64,000 nt of DNA from Guptibacillus hwajinpoensis (lineage in GTDB: Bacteria > Bacillota > Bacilli > Bacillales > Guptibacillaceae), in the NCBI RefSeq assembly GCF_020171785.1, contig NZ_JAIVAE010000016.1, positions 1 through 64,000 of the forward strand. Direction: 5' to 3'. Made by a program: the position numbers and the translations under genes. This document shows positions 1 to 8,432 of the stretch, piece after piece (the first letter of the stretch is position 1; every line of letters begins with the position of its first letter). The notes beneath the pieces were generated by a model. It was not told where the DNA came from. It worked only from the letters and a program-made list of their open reading frames with translations, and made no database searches.

Positions 1-42
1 CCTTTTTCTTAATTCAAATGTAGAATGTGGTTTTCTCGCCAT
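1..42 (-). CDS. 5' end of an unidentified gene, cut by the window edge
   Basis: An ATG at position 42 on the minus strand opens a frame (MARKPHSTFELRKR) that runs off the window. A purine-rich stretch with GGGGGA lies about 8 bases upstream and could be its ribosome binding site. Only 14 codons are visible, so no function can be given, and a chance start cannot be excluded. Confidence 0.4.
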   Translation of the reverse strand, partial: MARKPHSTFELRKR

Positions 43-116
43 TACCTTTTTCCCCCTTAAACTCACTTGTCTCGTATCTTTATGATACCTCATGTGTCCA
101 TTATAAGGGGGTCAAC

Positions 117-155
117 CACAGGCACCGCCCGCTTTTTGTTAAAAATTGTCGACAA
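117..155 (+). repeat. Dispersed repeat R1, copy 1
   Basis: Shares the pattern GCACCGCCCG, then TTTGTTAAAA, then TTGTCGA with two other copies at 1255-1293 and 5049-5090. This copy overlaps the 3' end of the adjacent peptidase gene and supplies its last residues (LVDNF) and stop codon. Confidence 0.6.
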
Positions 156-942
156 GCCAAAGACCTCTCCCTGCTTCTTCTGACAGCCCAAATCTCTCAA
201 TAAAGAAATCCTGAAGGCGTCCTTCCTCTCCACCATCTATCCACTTTCGATAGCAATCAATCAGCCTCTGCACATCTCCTTCACAATACTCATCGATTAG
301 CCTCGTAACGGTTCTCGTACTTCTCCAATAATCATAAAACGCAGCCGAGTAATCAAAGTTGTTTCCACTACGATACCCTGCTTCACCAAAGGCATCTAAC
401 GAATACTCTCCGTATTCCTCTTTATACGAATCAATCAACAGTCGCTCAACCTCCATCACTTTCTCAAACCGCTCTGGAGACATTAAAAGCTTACGCGGCA
501 AATAAAAGCAAATTCCTTCTTCAAACCACATGTCACTTGCATTCTCTTCTTCCCAATCTTCAAACTCAGAGTGAAAAAAGTCTGCATGGTGCGTCATTTC
601 ATGTGCCGCAATCTCAGCGACATCCACCATCTCAAGATTCCGGTAATAATCCTCCGCTTCTTTCACACCATTCGTCGTTGTTAAGTAGATCTTTTTCCAT
701 GTTTCCAATAATGGTGTGAGATGAATCAGATCTCTCGACGTATAAGCTGGAAGCGGAATTGTTGAATACAGCTTCGTCGCTGATTCTAAATCATGAAACA
801 CAATTCCTCTTGGCGGTTCTTCAATCGACGTAAAGTCGTTCAAGGATGCCTCATATACGTTAAGATACGTTAATAGCTCACGCCCACTTCGTTCAATTTC
901 TTCCACTTTCTTCGTATCGGTCACTGACACAGCATAATTCAC
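139..942 (-). CDS. Putative zinc metallopeptidase (HExxH, gluzincin-like)
   Basis: A 267-residue protein without signal peptide or membrane segment, so probably cytoplasmic. It carries the zinc motif HEMTH at residues 114-118, and about 25 residues later an acidic WFEEG motif that can supply the third ligand, as in gluzincin peptidases. The rest is charged and aromatic and matches no family I can name. The start has a purine-rich GGGGGA-type site upstream. The gene is monocistronic, and its last five codons lie inside repeat R1, so the native C-terminus may have been altered by the repeat. Zinc protease activity is inferred from the motifs; the substrate is unknown. Confidence 0.7.
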   Translation of the reverse strand: MNYAVSVTDTKKVEEIERSGRELLTYLNVYEASLNDFTSIEEPPRGIVFHDLESATKLYSTIPLPAYTSRDLIHLTPLLETWKKIYLTTTNGVKEAEDYYRNLEMVDVAEIAAHEMTHHADFFHSEFEDWEEENASDMWFEEGICFYLPRKLLMSPERFEKVMEVERLLIDSYKEEYGEYSLDAFGEAGYRSGNNFDYSAAFYDYWRSTRTVTRLIDEYCEGDVQRLIDCYRKWIDGGEEGRLQDFFIERFGLSEEAGRGLWLVDNF

Positions 943-1034
943 GTAAAATCCCCCTTCAAAACCACCTACTTCGATGGATGAAAGAGAGAATCCTTTTTTC
1001 TAATTGCTCATTAACTTTCATACGCCCAGAAAGC

Positions 1035-1220
1035 TCAGCTAGAGCTATTCTTATGATTGGTTGGTACTTGACTAAGTCCAATCCCAATCACAGCGATCGC
1101 AATGACACCTTTCATCAACCGGTTATAGGATCCATCCTCTTGATAATCCGCTATCCCCATCCACAGAATCACAACTGTGGCTACAATGAATAGAACAACC
1201 AATCCAATCTTTCTAGCCAT
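1035..1220 (-). CDS. Small two-helix membrane protein
   Basis: A 61-residue protein with two hydrophobic segments, about residues 5-22 and 36-51, joined by a short polar loop and ending in a basic, serine-rich tail. AGGTGG lies 7 bases before the ATG, supporting a real gene. It belongs to the many short uncharacterised membrane proteins of Bacillaceae. Nothing nearby suggests a function. Confidence 0.6.
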   Translation of the reverse strand: MARKIGLVVLFIVATVVILWMGIADYQEDGSYNRLMKGVIAIAVIGIGLSQVPTNHKNSSS

Positions 1221-1254
1221 AACAGCACCACCTATGGAAAGTTAGCGAGTAGCG

Positions 1255-1293
1255 AGTGCCTGTCACCACCCGGTTTATGTCATATGATGTCGT
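1255..1293 (+). repeat. Dispersed repeat R1, copy 2
   Basis: GTGCCTGTCACCACCCGG, then TTTATGT, then ATGTCG. It aligns over about 38 bases with copies at 117-155 and 5049-5090. It lies between two divergently transcribed small genes. Confidence 0.6.
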
Positions 1294-1360
1294 TAGCATG
1301 GTCGACTAACGCGTATATCCCTGATCCAATAAGCCATTCTAACGGGTAGAGGTGATTTTA

Positions 1361-1528
1361 ATGAAGTTAAATAAGAAGAAATACCAAAACCAGCCAACCA
1401 CAACTAAGAAATCCTATGTAAACGAAGTTGATCTTGGCATTGACCAAGATGAGCAGGCGATGAATGGTGACTATGGCATGCTTGAAACGAAGAAAGAAGA
1501 TCAACACCGAAAAAAGCCTAACCAATAG
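1361..1528 (+). CDS. Small Lys/Gln/Asn-rich hypothetical protein
   Basis: A 55-residue hydrophilic protein rich in Lys, Gln, Asp and Asn, with no hydrophobic segment and a middle acidic stretch (DLGIDQDEQAMNGDYG). AGAGGTGA lies 6 bases before the ATG, and a strong hairpin terminator begins 53 bases after the stop, so it looks like a complete monocistronic unit. Size and composition resemble small spore-associated proteins of Bacillaceae, but no specific family signature was recognised. Function unknown. Confidence 0.55.
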   Translation: MKLNKKKYQNQPTTTKKSYVNEVDLGIDQDEQAMNGDYGMLETKKEDQHRKKPNQ

Positions 1529-1581
1529 TTCATCGTGCTACAAAAAGAAAACGTCTCATTTTTCATCAACAAACATACGAA

Positions 1582-1609
1582 AAAGGCGTGTCAGCTCTGA
1601 CACGCCTTT
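1582..1609. terminator. Bidirectional terminator
   Basis: A perfect 12-bp stem (AAAGGCGTGTCA with TGACACGCCTTT) around a 4-base loop. It lies between convergent genes and can end both. Confidence 0.85.
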
Positions 1610-1651
1610 ACCATTAACACGATCTCCCCTCTGTCCACTCCTCTTCCCATT

Positions 1652-2374
1652 TTAATGGTTGACAGGTGGTACATCTATTAATGCTTGATCTTTCAGAGAA
1701 ATAACAAGCTTCCCCTCACCAGTAACCCCCGCGTAAAAAACAGAAGATGCTTTCATGTCCCCAGCCTTCCGGAGCTCATCCATCAGCCATTCTTCCGTTC
1801 GTCCAATATGTTTCAACAAATCTTTTTGAACGCGCCCATCCAAGATCACGGGAATCTCATAATCATTCCCCTTCTTGTAAATCGCCATATCTTCTCGCAA
1901 TACCGTTTCTTTACTAGGGAACAACTTCACACTAAGCCTTCCATTCGCCTCCACGATTGCCAATTCCACATCATCTGTATGAAAAACATCTTTTTCACGA
2001 AGCATTTGGAGAATGTTATCGATGGAGTATTGAATGTGTTTCATATTGTCTCTTAGGAATTTCCCTTGGTACATGACCACAGTCGGTTCAAACGTAAACA
2101 GTTTTCCAGCTTTCTGATTCTTTAACTTTATTTTAATAATCAGCTTCTGTAAAAGCGCAATCGCAATCATCGCGACAACCGTGTGAATATGATCGATTTT
2201 CGGATCTGCAATATCCGCTCCTACGACCGCACCAAAAACAAGCACGACCAGAAAATCAAACACAGGAAGTTCACCGATCGAGCGCTTTCCCATGTAAAGT
2301 CCGATCGCAAGCATGAACGGTAGGATCGTCACGATTCGAAAGATCACCTTCAAGGCATCCATAACTATTTCCAT
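1652..2374 (-). CDS. DUF421 family membrane protein (YetF/YrbG type)
   Basis: A 240-residue protein. The start is set at 2374, where GAGGTGAT sits just upstream; a longer frame without such a site was rejected. Three N-terminal transmembrane helices (about 5-25, 32-52, 60-80) contain the family sequence GKRSIGELPVFDFLV. They are followed by a soluble C-terminal part with the FEPTVVMYQGKF segment typical of DUF421. Family members sit in the cytoplasmic membrane; several Bacillus paralogues are sporulation-linked and of poorly known function. The family call is firm, the role is not. Its 3' end converges on a shared terminator. Confidence 0.85.
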   Translation of the reverse strand: MEIVMDALKVIFRIVTILPFMLAIGLYMGKRSIGELPVFDFLVVLVFGAVVGADIADPKIDHIHTVVAMIAIALLQKLIIKIKLKNQKAGKLFTFEPTVVMYQGKFLRDNMKHIQYSIDNILQMLREKDVFHTDDVELAIVEANGRLSVKLFPSKETVLREDMAIYKKGNDYEIPVILDGRVQKDLLKHIGRTEEWLMDELRKAGDMKASSVFYAGVTGEGKLVISLKDQALIDVPPVNH

Positions 2375-2500
2375 GATGATCACCTCTTTCTTACGTATAA
2401 GCTCATCATGCCCATATGGAGCTTCATGCATAATTCAAAGCCACGAATCTCGGCTGGGTATGAATTCTCCTTCTACCTGCTAAATGAGATAACATAAAAA

Positions 2501-2528
2501 AATCAGTGAGGGTCTCCCCCCACTGATT
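2501..2528 (-). terminator. Terminator of the M14 peptidase gene
   Basis: AATCAGTG pairs with CACTGATT, with a further GGG/CCC pairing inside, followed on the minus strand by a run of T. It starts 7 bases after the stop codon. Confidence 0.8.
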
Positions 2529-2534
2529 CCTGAT

Positions 2535-4940
2535 TTACTCACTAAACACCGCATTCGAAAGAAGTCGGAACAACTCATCCGTATGATCTCGGAACCCAGC
2601 TTCTATTCCAATTAACGTCACGTCTTGATCACGTTCTTTTACGATAACAGGTTGACCTTCCGCAGCATCACGGTTCTCCCAGTGACCAGCGACAAAGAAA
2701 TCCCCTGTATCAAAAGAAGCGTGCACGTCTACGTTTTCAACATTCGAATACCAAACCGGTTGATACACAAAGCCGTAATCATCCAATCCATATCCTGAAG
2801 TTAATAGTTCAGAACCGTAGTCCACTTTTACAATACCGTTACTGTTTGAATAGCCTTTGTTTACCGTTACATCGGTTACGCCAAGCTTTTTAGACGCATC
2901 TGATGCACCTGCTCCTATCGCAACGTATTTGCCTCCACCATCTACAAAAGATTGAATTTGTTGCTTAAACGCCTGGTATTGGCTTTCGCTTTCCAACCCG
3001 AACGGTGCATTCGCCTCGGTATTGTTGTAGGAAATCATACGAGACGTTCCACTATAGAAAAACGCATCCGTATCGCCAAGACCATTTTCTGCAAGTTCTC
3101 GTGGCGTGATTTCCGTAACATTAAAACCTAATCGCTCTAATGCCAATCGTGTTCCAGCATGAGATTGTGCTTTATAAATCCCACCATCTTTTAAAATCGT
3201 TACGTTTTGAGAAGTGAGTTCTTTTCCTTCCACTAGAGAGGCTGTTGTAACCTCAATACCAGATTCTTTGACGAGTTTCTTCAACTCAGGCGTCTGTGCT
3301 TCATCAACATAGAACGCACCATCTTCTCCCCACTGAACATCAAACCCTTTTTCAATGAGCGAATTGACCAGGTTTACTGCTTTTACAGAGGAGTTTTGGA
3401 TCACATAAGGGCCATCCCCAATTAATTGACCATCTCCATCTACCTTCTTTACATCAAACGTTTTTACGTCAAAAGAACTTCCGGCTTCCACTTCAATCGC
3501 TTCAAAGCCCCATAGTTCAGGGAGGTTCCATGCGGAAATATCATACATGGCTGGCGTAATATCCGTGATATCCTCTCCATCCCACAGCATCGTATTCGCA
3601 AGTCCCGCTTTTGCCTGGCTCATATCAACGATGTAAGTTCCCGCCGGATACGTTTCTCCATCAAACGTAAATGATTTTTTCACTTGTGACACGTCAATAT
3701 CATTGAACATAAGATGCTCCACTGCTTTTTCCGTCGCAGTTGGATCCGTTTCATCTACAGGAAGAATATAAGCCTTTGGGAAAAAGCCTTCTGTATGATA
3801 CGGGTGGTCGAACTGGATCCCACGCTTAAACACTTCAATCTGATCCTTGATCATTTCTTCTTTATTATCATTTGAAAATTCCAGTGCTCCCATGACCGCA
3901 TCATAGTGCCATTTCACACCGTCCCAATCATTCGTTGGGGCTTCAAGCGTGTAGCCATAAGCTCCGTGGTACATCGCATACATCGGTGTGAAGATCGGTG
4001 GATAATCATCCCAACCCGCTTCGTCGTCACGCTGCGGTATGTAAGTGCCGGTCATCGTTTGATAATTCACATTGGATGTATCTGTGTTCGTGTTGTCGTA
4101 TTCATTTCTATGATCAACAATGTTCCCTTCCATTGATTCTGCCTGATCCATCGCCCACTTTGAATACAAATCGTATTCATAATTCGGGTTATGTGGCGGT
4201 GTACACGGTTCAATTAAACCAGGACTTGTTTCTCCGCCATACGCTTTCACATATCCGTGCAAATCAAGAAACACCATCGGATTCCATTCTTTAATCAAAT
4301 TCACCGTATGCTTTGTTTCAACTTGAGATTGCGTAATAAAATCGCGATTCAAATCAATACCGTTTGAGTTAAAGCGAGTCGCATCAATACGCCCATCTGG
4401 ATTAGCCACCACGTTAAAGATTAAAATGTGATTCTCGAGTAAATCCTTTGTCTTCGCATCATCCGCCGTAGCAAATCGCTCAATCAGTTGAAGCGCTGCA
4501 TCAGATCCAACAAACTCCGTTCCATGAATGGAAGCATTGATCATCACGGGCACTTTAAAATCGGGATGCTTCTCGATAAACTTCTCTGCTTTATCAGGGC
4601 TCTTAAACATTTTCTTTCTCAATGCTTTTTGGTAGCCAAATTTCCCTTTTGCTTCAGGATCAGAAACTGTAACCACATAAAGATCCTGTCCGTCTGATGA
4701 CTGAGCAGGTGTCTCGACAGTAATCCGATTGCTGCTCTTCTCAATCTCCTTAAGCTTCTCATCAACTTCAGAGTACTTCACAAAATCATAGTTTTCACTA
4801 TTAAACGGACTCCCATCTTCCTCCTGTAACGTTTCGTTCCAGTTCACATTCTTCCAGCTCGTCTCTGCAGATACTGATCCCGCCATTGGCGTTGCAAATA
4901 AACCCAGCATCACAGCACCAGCAATTAGTTGCTTCTTCAT
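2535..4940 (-). CDS. Secreted M14 family zinc carboxypeptidase
   Basis: An 801-residue protein with a signal peptide (residues 1-25, cleavage near SVSA-ET). The catalytic domain spans roughly 50-390. Zinc ligands are H139 and E142 (SIHGTEF) and H228 (DLHGY). N198-R199 (DLNRD) fit the substrate carboxylate site, and E333 (YTLEAP) is the probable catalytic glutamate. The C-terminal half (about 560-800) has a glutamine-amidotransferase-like fold feel (FVDGGGKYVAIGAG), seen in long secreted M14 peptidases. The likely role is extracellular peptide trimming for nutrition. It is monocistronic with its own terminator. Family and export are clear; substrate specificity is not. Confidence 0.9.
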   Translation of the reverse strand: MKKQLIAGAVMLGLFATPMAGSVSAETSWKNVNWNETLQEEDGSPFNSENYDFVKYSEVDEKLKEIEKSSNRITVETPAQSSDGQDLYVVTVSDPEAKGKFGYQKALRKKMFKSPDKAEKFIEKHPDFKVPVMINASIHGTEFVGSDAALQLIERFATADDAKTKDLLENHILIFNVVANPDGRIDATRFNSNGIDLNRDFITQSQVETKHTVNLIKEWNPMVFLDLHGYVKAYGGETSPGLIEPCTPPHNPNYEYDLYSKWAMDQAESMEGNIVDHRNEYDNTNTDTSNVNYQTMTGTYIPQRDDEAGWDDYPPIFTPMYAMYHGAYGYTLEAPTNDWDGVKWHYDAVMGALEFSNDNKEEMIKDQIEVFKRGIQFDHPYHTEGFFPKAYILPVDETDPTATEKAVEHLMFNDIDVSQVKKSFTFDGETYPAGTYIVDMSQAKAGLANTMLWDGEDITDITPAMYDISAWNLPELWGFEAIEVEAGSSFDVKTFDVKKVDGDGQLIGDGPYVIQNSSVKAVNLVNSLIEKGFDVQWGEDGAFYVDEAQTPELKKLVKESGIEVTTASLVEGKELTSQNVTILKDGGIYKAQSHAGTRLALERLGFNVTEITPRELAENGLGDTDAFFYSGTSRMISYNNTEANAPFGLESESQYQAFKQQIQSFVDGGGKYVAIGAGASDASKKLGVTDVTVNKGYSNSNGIVKVDYGSELLTSGYGLDDYGFVYQPVWYSNVENVDVHASFDTGDFFVAGHWENRDAAEGQPVIVKERDQDVTLIGIEAGFRDHTDELFRLLSNAVFSE

Positions 4941-5048
4941 CCTATTCCCCCTAAATTTATCAAAATAGTCTAAATTCTATTTTATAATCTTTATGCAAAA
5001 TATTGTATACGACATTCTTCCTGATTACGCGTAGGTCTTTTGTAGGGA

Positions 5049-5090
5049 GGTACCTGTCACCGCTCGATTTATGTTAAAATTTGTCGATAA
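5049..5090 (+). repeat. Dispersed repeat R1, copy 3
   Basis: GGTACCTGTCACCGCTCG, then TTTATGTTAAAA, then TTTGTCGAT. The left part, GGTACCTGTC, resembles the palindromic core of repeat R3 found near the toxin locus. Confidence 0.6.
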
Positions 5091-5116
5091 AACACTGAAG
5101 CATTGTCGTGAATAAA

Positions 5117-5159
5117 AAAAGCTACCTCACTCCACAACTCGTAGAATGACGTAGCTTTT
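5117..5159 (-). terminator. Terminator of the ABC transporter/HTH operon
   Basis: A 9-bp stem (AAAAGCTAC with GTAGCTTTT) with a 25-base loop, ending in a run of T on the minus strand directly after the HTH gene. Confidence 0.7.
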
Positions 5160-5162
5160 CCT

Positions 5163-5363
5163 CTATTCCGGATCCATCCAAAACAACTCATCAAGCGATT
5201 TATTTAACGACCAACAGATCGATAAACATAGCTGTAGCGATGGGTTGTATTTCCCTAGCTCAATCAGCCCAATCGTTTGTCTCGACACGCCTACTTTTTT
5301 GGCCAGCTCCTGCTGTGAGAGATCGTGCTCGACTCTCGCCATTTTTAATCGTACATTCTTCAC
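5163..5363 (-). CDS. Small XRE/Cro-type HTH regulator
   Basis: A 66-residue protein that is essentially one helix-turn-helix domain (LSQQELAKKVGVSRQTIG), like YozG-type Bacillus regulators. It starts at GTG, 6 bases after the stop of the membrane gene upstream, with GGTGATC as binding site. Last gene of a four-gene operon with an ABC ATPase, permease and DUF6773 protein. It probably represses that operon, an inference from position and size. Confidence 0.85.
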   Translation of the reverse strand: MKNVRLKMARVEHDLSQQELAKKVGVSRQTIGLIELGKYNPSLQLCLSICWSLNKSLDELFWMDPE

Positions 5364-5369
5364 AATTGA

Positions 5370-5894
5370 TCACCGCACATCTTCATCATCCATCTCTTCC
5401 AACTCTTGCTCATTCACTTGATCACTTTTGCGTTTCGCAATCGCATAAGGTACCACCATTATGGCAAATAACACAGGAATGTAAATCATTAAGCTCACAA
5501 AAAGAATAACAAAAAAGAAGGTGAACGCTTCTTCTGAACTATTAGCATACTTTTGAGAGTTTCTGATAGCAAAAAACAGTGAAATGGCAACTCCTACAAT
5601 CAAGGTGATCACAAAGTTTCTCGTATTAAAGTCCAACTTACTCGACTCAGGCTGCTCCACCTCATCTGAAAAAATGCCAAGCATCGCTGATCTCCCAACG
5701 TAGAATACGGAACTCGCTACCAAAATAATCACTTCCGTCCATAATTCTCGTATTCCCCCATCAACGAAAAATTGTTTATATACAATCGATAACGCACAAA
5801 TCACCACAATTAAAATGTACATTTCCCGGTAAATCTTATTTTGCAGATTGGTCACCCGTTCATCATGTTGTCTTTTCCTAAAACCAAATCCCAT
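5370..5894 (-). CDS. DUF6773-type membrane protein
   Basis: A 174-residue protein with four predicted transmembrane helices (about 26-44, 54-70, 93-112, 126-150), an N-terminal basic segment and an acidic C-terminus. This layout, next to a one-domain XRE regulator, is the usual context of DUF6773 proteins in Bacilli. It lies between an ABC-2 permease gene and the regulator, all on one strand with short gaps, so it is probably a membrane partner of the transporter or its regulator. The DUF assignment is from memory of the family pattern. Confidence 0.65.
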   Translation of the reverse strand: MGFGFRKRQHDERVTNLQNKIYREMYILIVVICALSIVYKQFFVDGGIRELWTEVIILVASSVFYVGRSAMLGIFSDEVEQPESSKLDFNTRNFVITLIVGVAISLFFAIRNSQKYANSSEEAFTFFFVILFVSLMIYIPVLFAIMVVPYAIAKRKSDQVNEQELEEMDDEDVR

Positions 5895-5915
5895 CGTTCC
5901 TCTTCCTCCTAAATC

Positions 5916-6632
5916 TTAGTAATCAATCTTCGGTAACCGCTCATATGCAAACACAAACAATAGTAAACTAACAATCCCCGTTACAACCATTTCCATCCCA
6001 TCAAGCATAAGAAACGGCAGCTGGTTCGGTAAACTGTAAATCGGTGCATACGCGACAATATCCTTCACAAATTCAGGAATGGCTTCCACCTGAAACACGA
6101 TGCCAAGAAGACCAGGAAGCACCAAGATCGTCACTAACGAAAGAATTAACAGCTGCATCACCTTTTGATAGAACATCGAAGTCACTTGAAACAGTAAGGT
6201 AAAAAAGACTCCGAACAACACATACTGCAGCACTGCCTGCCCTACATCCCCCGCTGAAAAAGCCTGCCCGTTCAAAACATGATTCACATAAAGAAGCGCT
6301 GCGCATCCAAGCCCGAACAGGAGCGATACAACAGAAATCACCAATACACGTGAAATCAAAAAGATGATCCGATTTCGAGCTGATGTGAATAAAAGGTAAA
6401 CCGTTCCATGATGGAGATCAGCGATGACCACTTTTGCACAAAATACGCCAAGCGCTACCGTTGCAACACCTGAATATAATCCAGAAACATTTCGAGGCTG
6501 AAATGGACCATCCAACTGGTAAATCGAATAAACGATTCCACCTCCAAATAAAAAAGCAAATCCAATGGAAACAAACAGCGCCAGGTTAAGGTTTCGTTTG
6601 ATCTCAAGTTTAAAGAATTGGCTTACATTCAC
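5916..6632 (-). CDS. ABC-2 type transporter permease
   Basis: A 238-residue integral membrane protein with six hydrophobic segments and no cytoplasmic domain, the layout of BcrB/NatB-like ABC-2 permeases. It overlaps the ATPase gene upstream by 4 bases (ATGA type), which implies translational coupling and a common complex. Substrate unknown; relatives export peptide antibiotics or sodium. Confidence 0.8.
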   Translation of the reverse strand: MNVSQFFKLEIKRNLNLALFVSIGFAFLFGGGIVYSIYQLDGPFQPRNVSGLYSGVATVALGVFCAKVVIADLHHGTVYLLFTSARNRIIFLISRVLVISVVSLLFGLGCAALLYVNHVLNGQAFSAGDVGQAVLQYVLFGVFFTLLFQVTSMFYQKVMQLLILSLVTILVLPGLLGIVFQVEAIPEFVKDIVAYAPIYSLPNQLPFLMLDGMEMVVTGIVSLLLFVFAYERLPKIDY

Positions 6633-7495
6633 TTCGCTTCACTCTCCATATTTTGAAAATAGAAATCCTCAAGCGTGTCCTTTTTCCGCTTCACATCCAC
6701 TGGGAAAAGATCGTGTTGACTTAAGTGCTTCAGCACCTGTTTCATATCTCCATCAAATGGAACCGAAAGAACATTTCCACTCCGGGTCACCCCTTCGTAT
6801 CCTGCTAACACATGCATAGCTTGATGAAGATCTGCTTGAGAAAACGTGAACTCTAAAACTTCACCCTGCTGCTGATCTTTTGCATACTCATTAATCAACC
6901 GTCCCTCTTTAATCACATAAACACGATCACTCACATTCTCGATATCTTCTAAAATGTGACTTGAAATCAGTATGCCAATGCCTCTTTCTTTTGCTAGCTT
7001 CTTTAAGTAGCCAAGGATATTCCGTATTCCATCCGGGTCCATTCCATTTGTCGGTTCATCCAATACGAGATAATCCGGATTCGAAATAAGCGCGAGCGCA
7101 ATCCCTAGACGCTGCTTCATCCCAAGCGAATAGTCCTTCACCTTTTTCTTTAAGTACGAATCTATACCAAGCGACTGAATGATTTCGTCAAAACGTTCAT
7201 CGTCTCCACCAAACAAGGAACGAAAATAATGGATATTGTACCGTCCGCTTTTATTCGGAAAGAACTTCGGCTTCTCAATTAAACTTCCAACGGAACGACC
7301 TTCTCCACTGAAAGTAAGCTCACCGTCATACATTACGATAATCCCAGAAATGATTTTCATTAACGTTGTTTTTCCCGCCCCGTTTGGTCCAACAAGTCCC
7401 ACAACCTCCCCTTTTCGTAGCGACAAAGTAACGTCAGTAAGTGCTCTTTCCTTCTTATGAAACGTCTTTGAAAGTTCATGCATTTCAATACTCAT
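6629..7495 (-). CDS. ABC transporter ATPase (BcrA/CcmA type)
   Basis: A 288-residue protein. The ATG at 7495 is chosen because AGGGGG lies 6 bases upstream; two earlier ATGs overlap that site. Walker A is GPNGAGKTT, signature LGMKQRLGIALAL, Walker B YLVLDEPTNGMDPDG, and the H-loop is ISSHILEDIE. The C-terminal 70 residues form the extension usual in BcrA-like export ATPases. It powers the overlapping permease. The family suggests export of an antibiotic peptide or lipid II binder; the actual substrate is not shown. Confidence 0.9.
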   Translation of the reverse strand: MSIEMHELSKTFHKKERALTDVTLSLRKGEVVGLVGPNGAGKTTLMKIISGIIVMYDGELTFSGEGRSVGSLIEKPKFFPNKSGRYNIHYFRSLFGGDDERFDEIIQSLGIDSYLKKKVKDYSLGMKQRLGIALALISNPDYLVLDEPTNGMDPDGIRNILGYLKKLAKERGIGILISSHILEDIENVSDRVYVIKEGRLINEYAKDQQQGEVLEFTFSQADLHQAMHVLAGYEGVTRSGNVLSVPFDGDMKQVLKHLSQHDLFPVDVKRKKDTLEDFYFQNMESEAK

Positions 7496-7537
7496 CTTCA
7501 TCCCCCTCATTTAAATGAACCATATCCTTCTTTTTCC

Positions 7538-7565
7538 ATTATATAATATCAACGTCTTTTTGCAA
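7538..7565 (-). promoter_or_regulatory. SigA-type promoter of the ABC transporter operon
   Basis: On the minus strand TTGCAA (7560-7565) and TATAAT (7538-7543) are separated by 16 bases, about 45 bases before the ATPase start. AACGTC upstream and GACGTT within the spacer form a broken inverted repeat that might be an operator for the small HTH protein. Confidence 0.6.
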
Positions 7566-7689
7566 TATATATTTGTCATTTGGACGTTTTTATTTTTCAT
7601 TATATAAAAAAAGCCGTTAATGAACGCTTGAAAAAAGCCTGGTTGAGAGAGAATGAAAAAGGACAACAAAAGGAACATAATCTTCTCTC

Positions 7690-7706
7690 TGTTCATCTCC
7701 TGTTCA
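7690..7706 (+). promoter_or_regulatory. Direct repeat upstream of hssR, candidate HssR box
   Basis: Two TGTTCA hexamers spaced exactly 11 bp (7690 and 7701). This is the geometry of OmpR/PhoB-type tandem binding and is like the GTTCA-containing direct repeat known for staphylococcal HssR. A single TGTTCA also lies before hrtB at about 9816. Confidence 0.5.
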
Positions 7707-7757
7707 CCTTTACGTTGTAAGATAGTAGGAGAGAATGCATAGGAAAGGATGAAACAC

Positions 7758-8432
7758 GTGATTTCCATCTTAACGATTGATGACGATCTACACATTTTAA
7801 ACCTTGTTGAAGTAACGCTAAAAGAGGCAGGGTATCATACATACAAATCAACGAATGGGACTGAAGCGTTAGCTTTATTAGAAGATAAAACAATTGACCT
7901 TGCGATTGTAGATGTCATGATGCCAGGAATGGACGGTTACACCCTAACTCGGAGAATACGAGAGTTGTACGATATACCCGTTATCTTATTAACGGCCAAA
8001 GGCGAGCTGTACGATAAAGAACAGGGGTTTACCGCCGGAACAGACGATTATATCGTCAAACCGTTTGAACCAAAAGAACTGATTTTTCGTGTTCAGGCTG
8101 TATTAAGGCGTTATGATCAGCCAAGTCAACATGTGATCCAGCTGCAGGATGTCAAAATCGATCGAAAAAATTATGAGGTGCAAATTGGAAAACAGCACTT
8201 GCTCATGCCTTTAAAGGAGTTTGAGTTACTTGCGCTATTGGCTTCTCGACCGAACCAGGTTTTTCAGCGAGAGGATCTGATCGAAAAGATCTGGGGCTTT
8301 GATTTCGAAGGTGATGAAAGAACGGTCAATGTGCACATTAAGAGGATTCGCGAACGGCTCGGAGCGATCACCTCTAGCCTCAAAATTGTGACCGTTCGCG
8401 GCGTAGGCTATAAGCTTGAGGTCATATCATGA
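7758..8432 (+). CDS. hssR: Haem-response regulator HssR (OmpR family)
   Basis: A 224-residue response regulator. The GTG at 7758 is preferred over the ATG at 7749, because AAAGGATG then sits at a normal distance and the protein begins MISILTIDDD like its relatives. The receiver domain has phospho-acceptor D52 (VDVMMPGMDG) and conserved K (IVKPF). The C-terminal winged helix contains WGFDFEGDERTVNVHIKRIR, closely matching staphylococcal HssR. It overlaps hssS by 4 bases. It should activate the downstream hrt genes when haem is in excess. Confidence 0.88.
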   Translation: MISILTIDDDLHILNLVEVTLKEAGYHTYKSTNGTEALALLEDKTIDLAIVDVMMPGMDGYTLTRRIRELYDIPVILLTAKGELYDKEQGFTAGTDDYIVKPFEPKELIFRVQAVLRRYDQPSQHVIQLQDVKIDRKNYEVQIGKQHLLMPLKEFELLALLASRPNQVFQREDLIEKIWGFDFEGDERTVNVHIKRIRERLGAITSSLKIVTVRGVGYKLEVIS

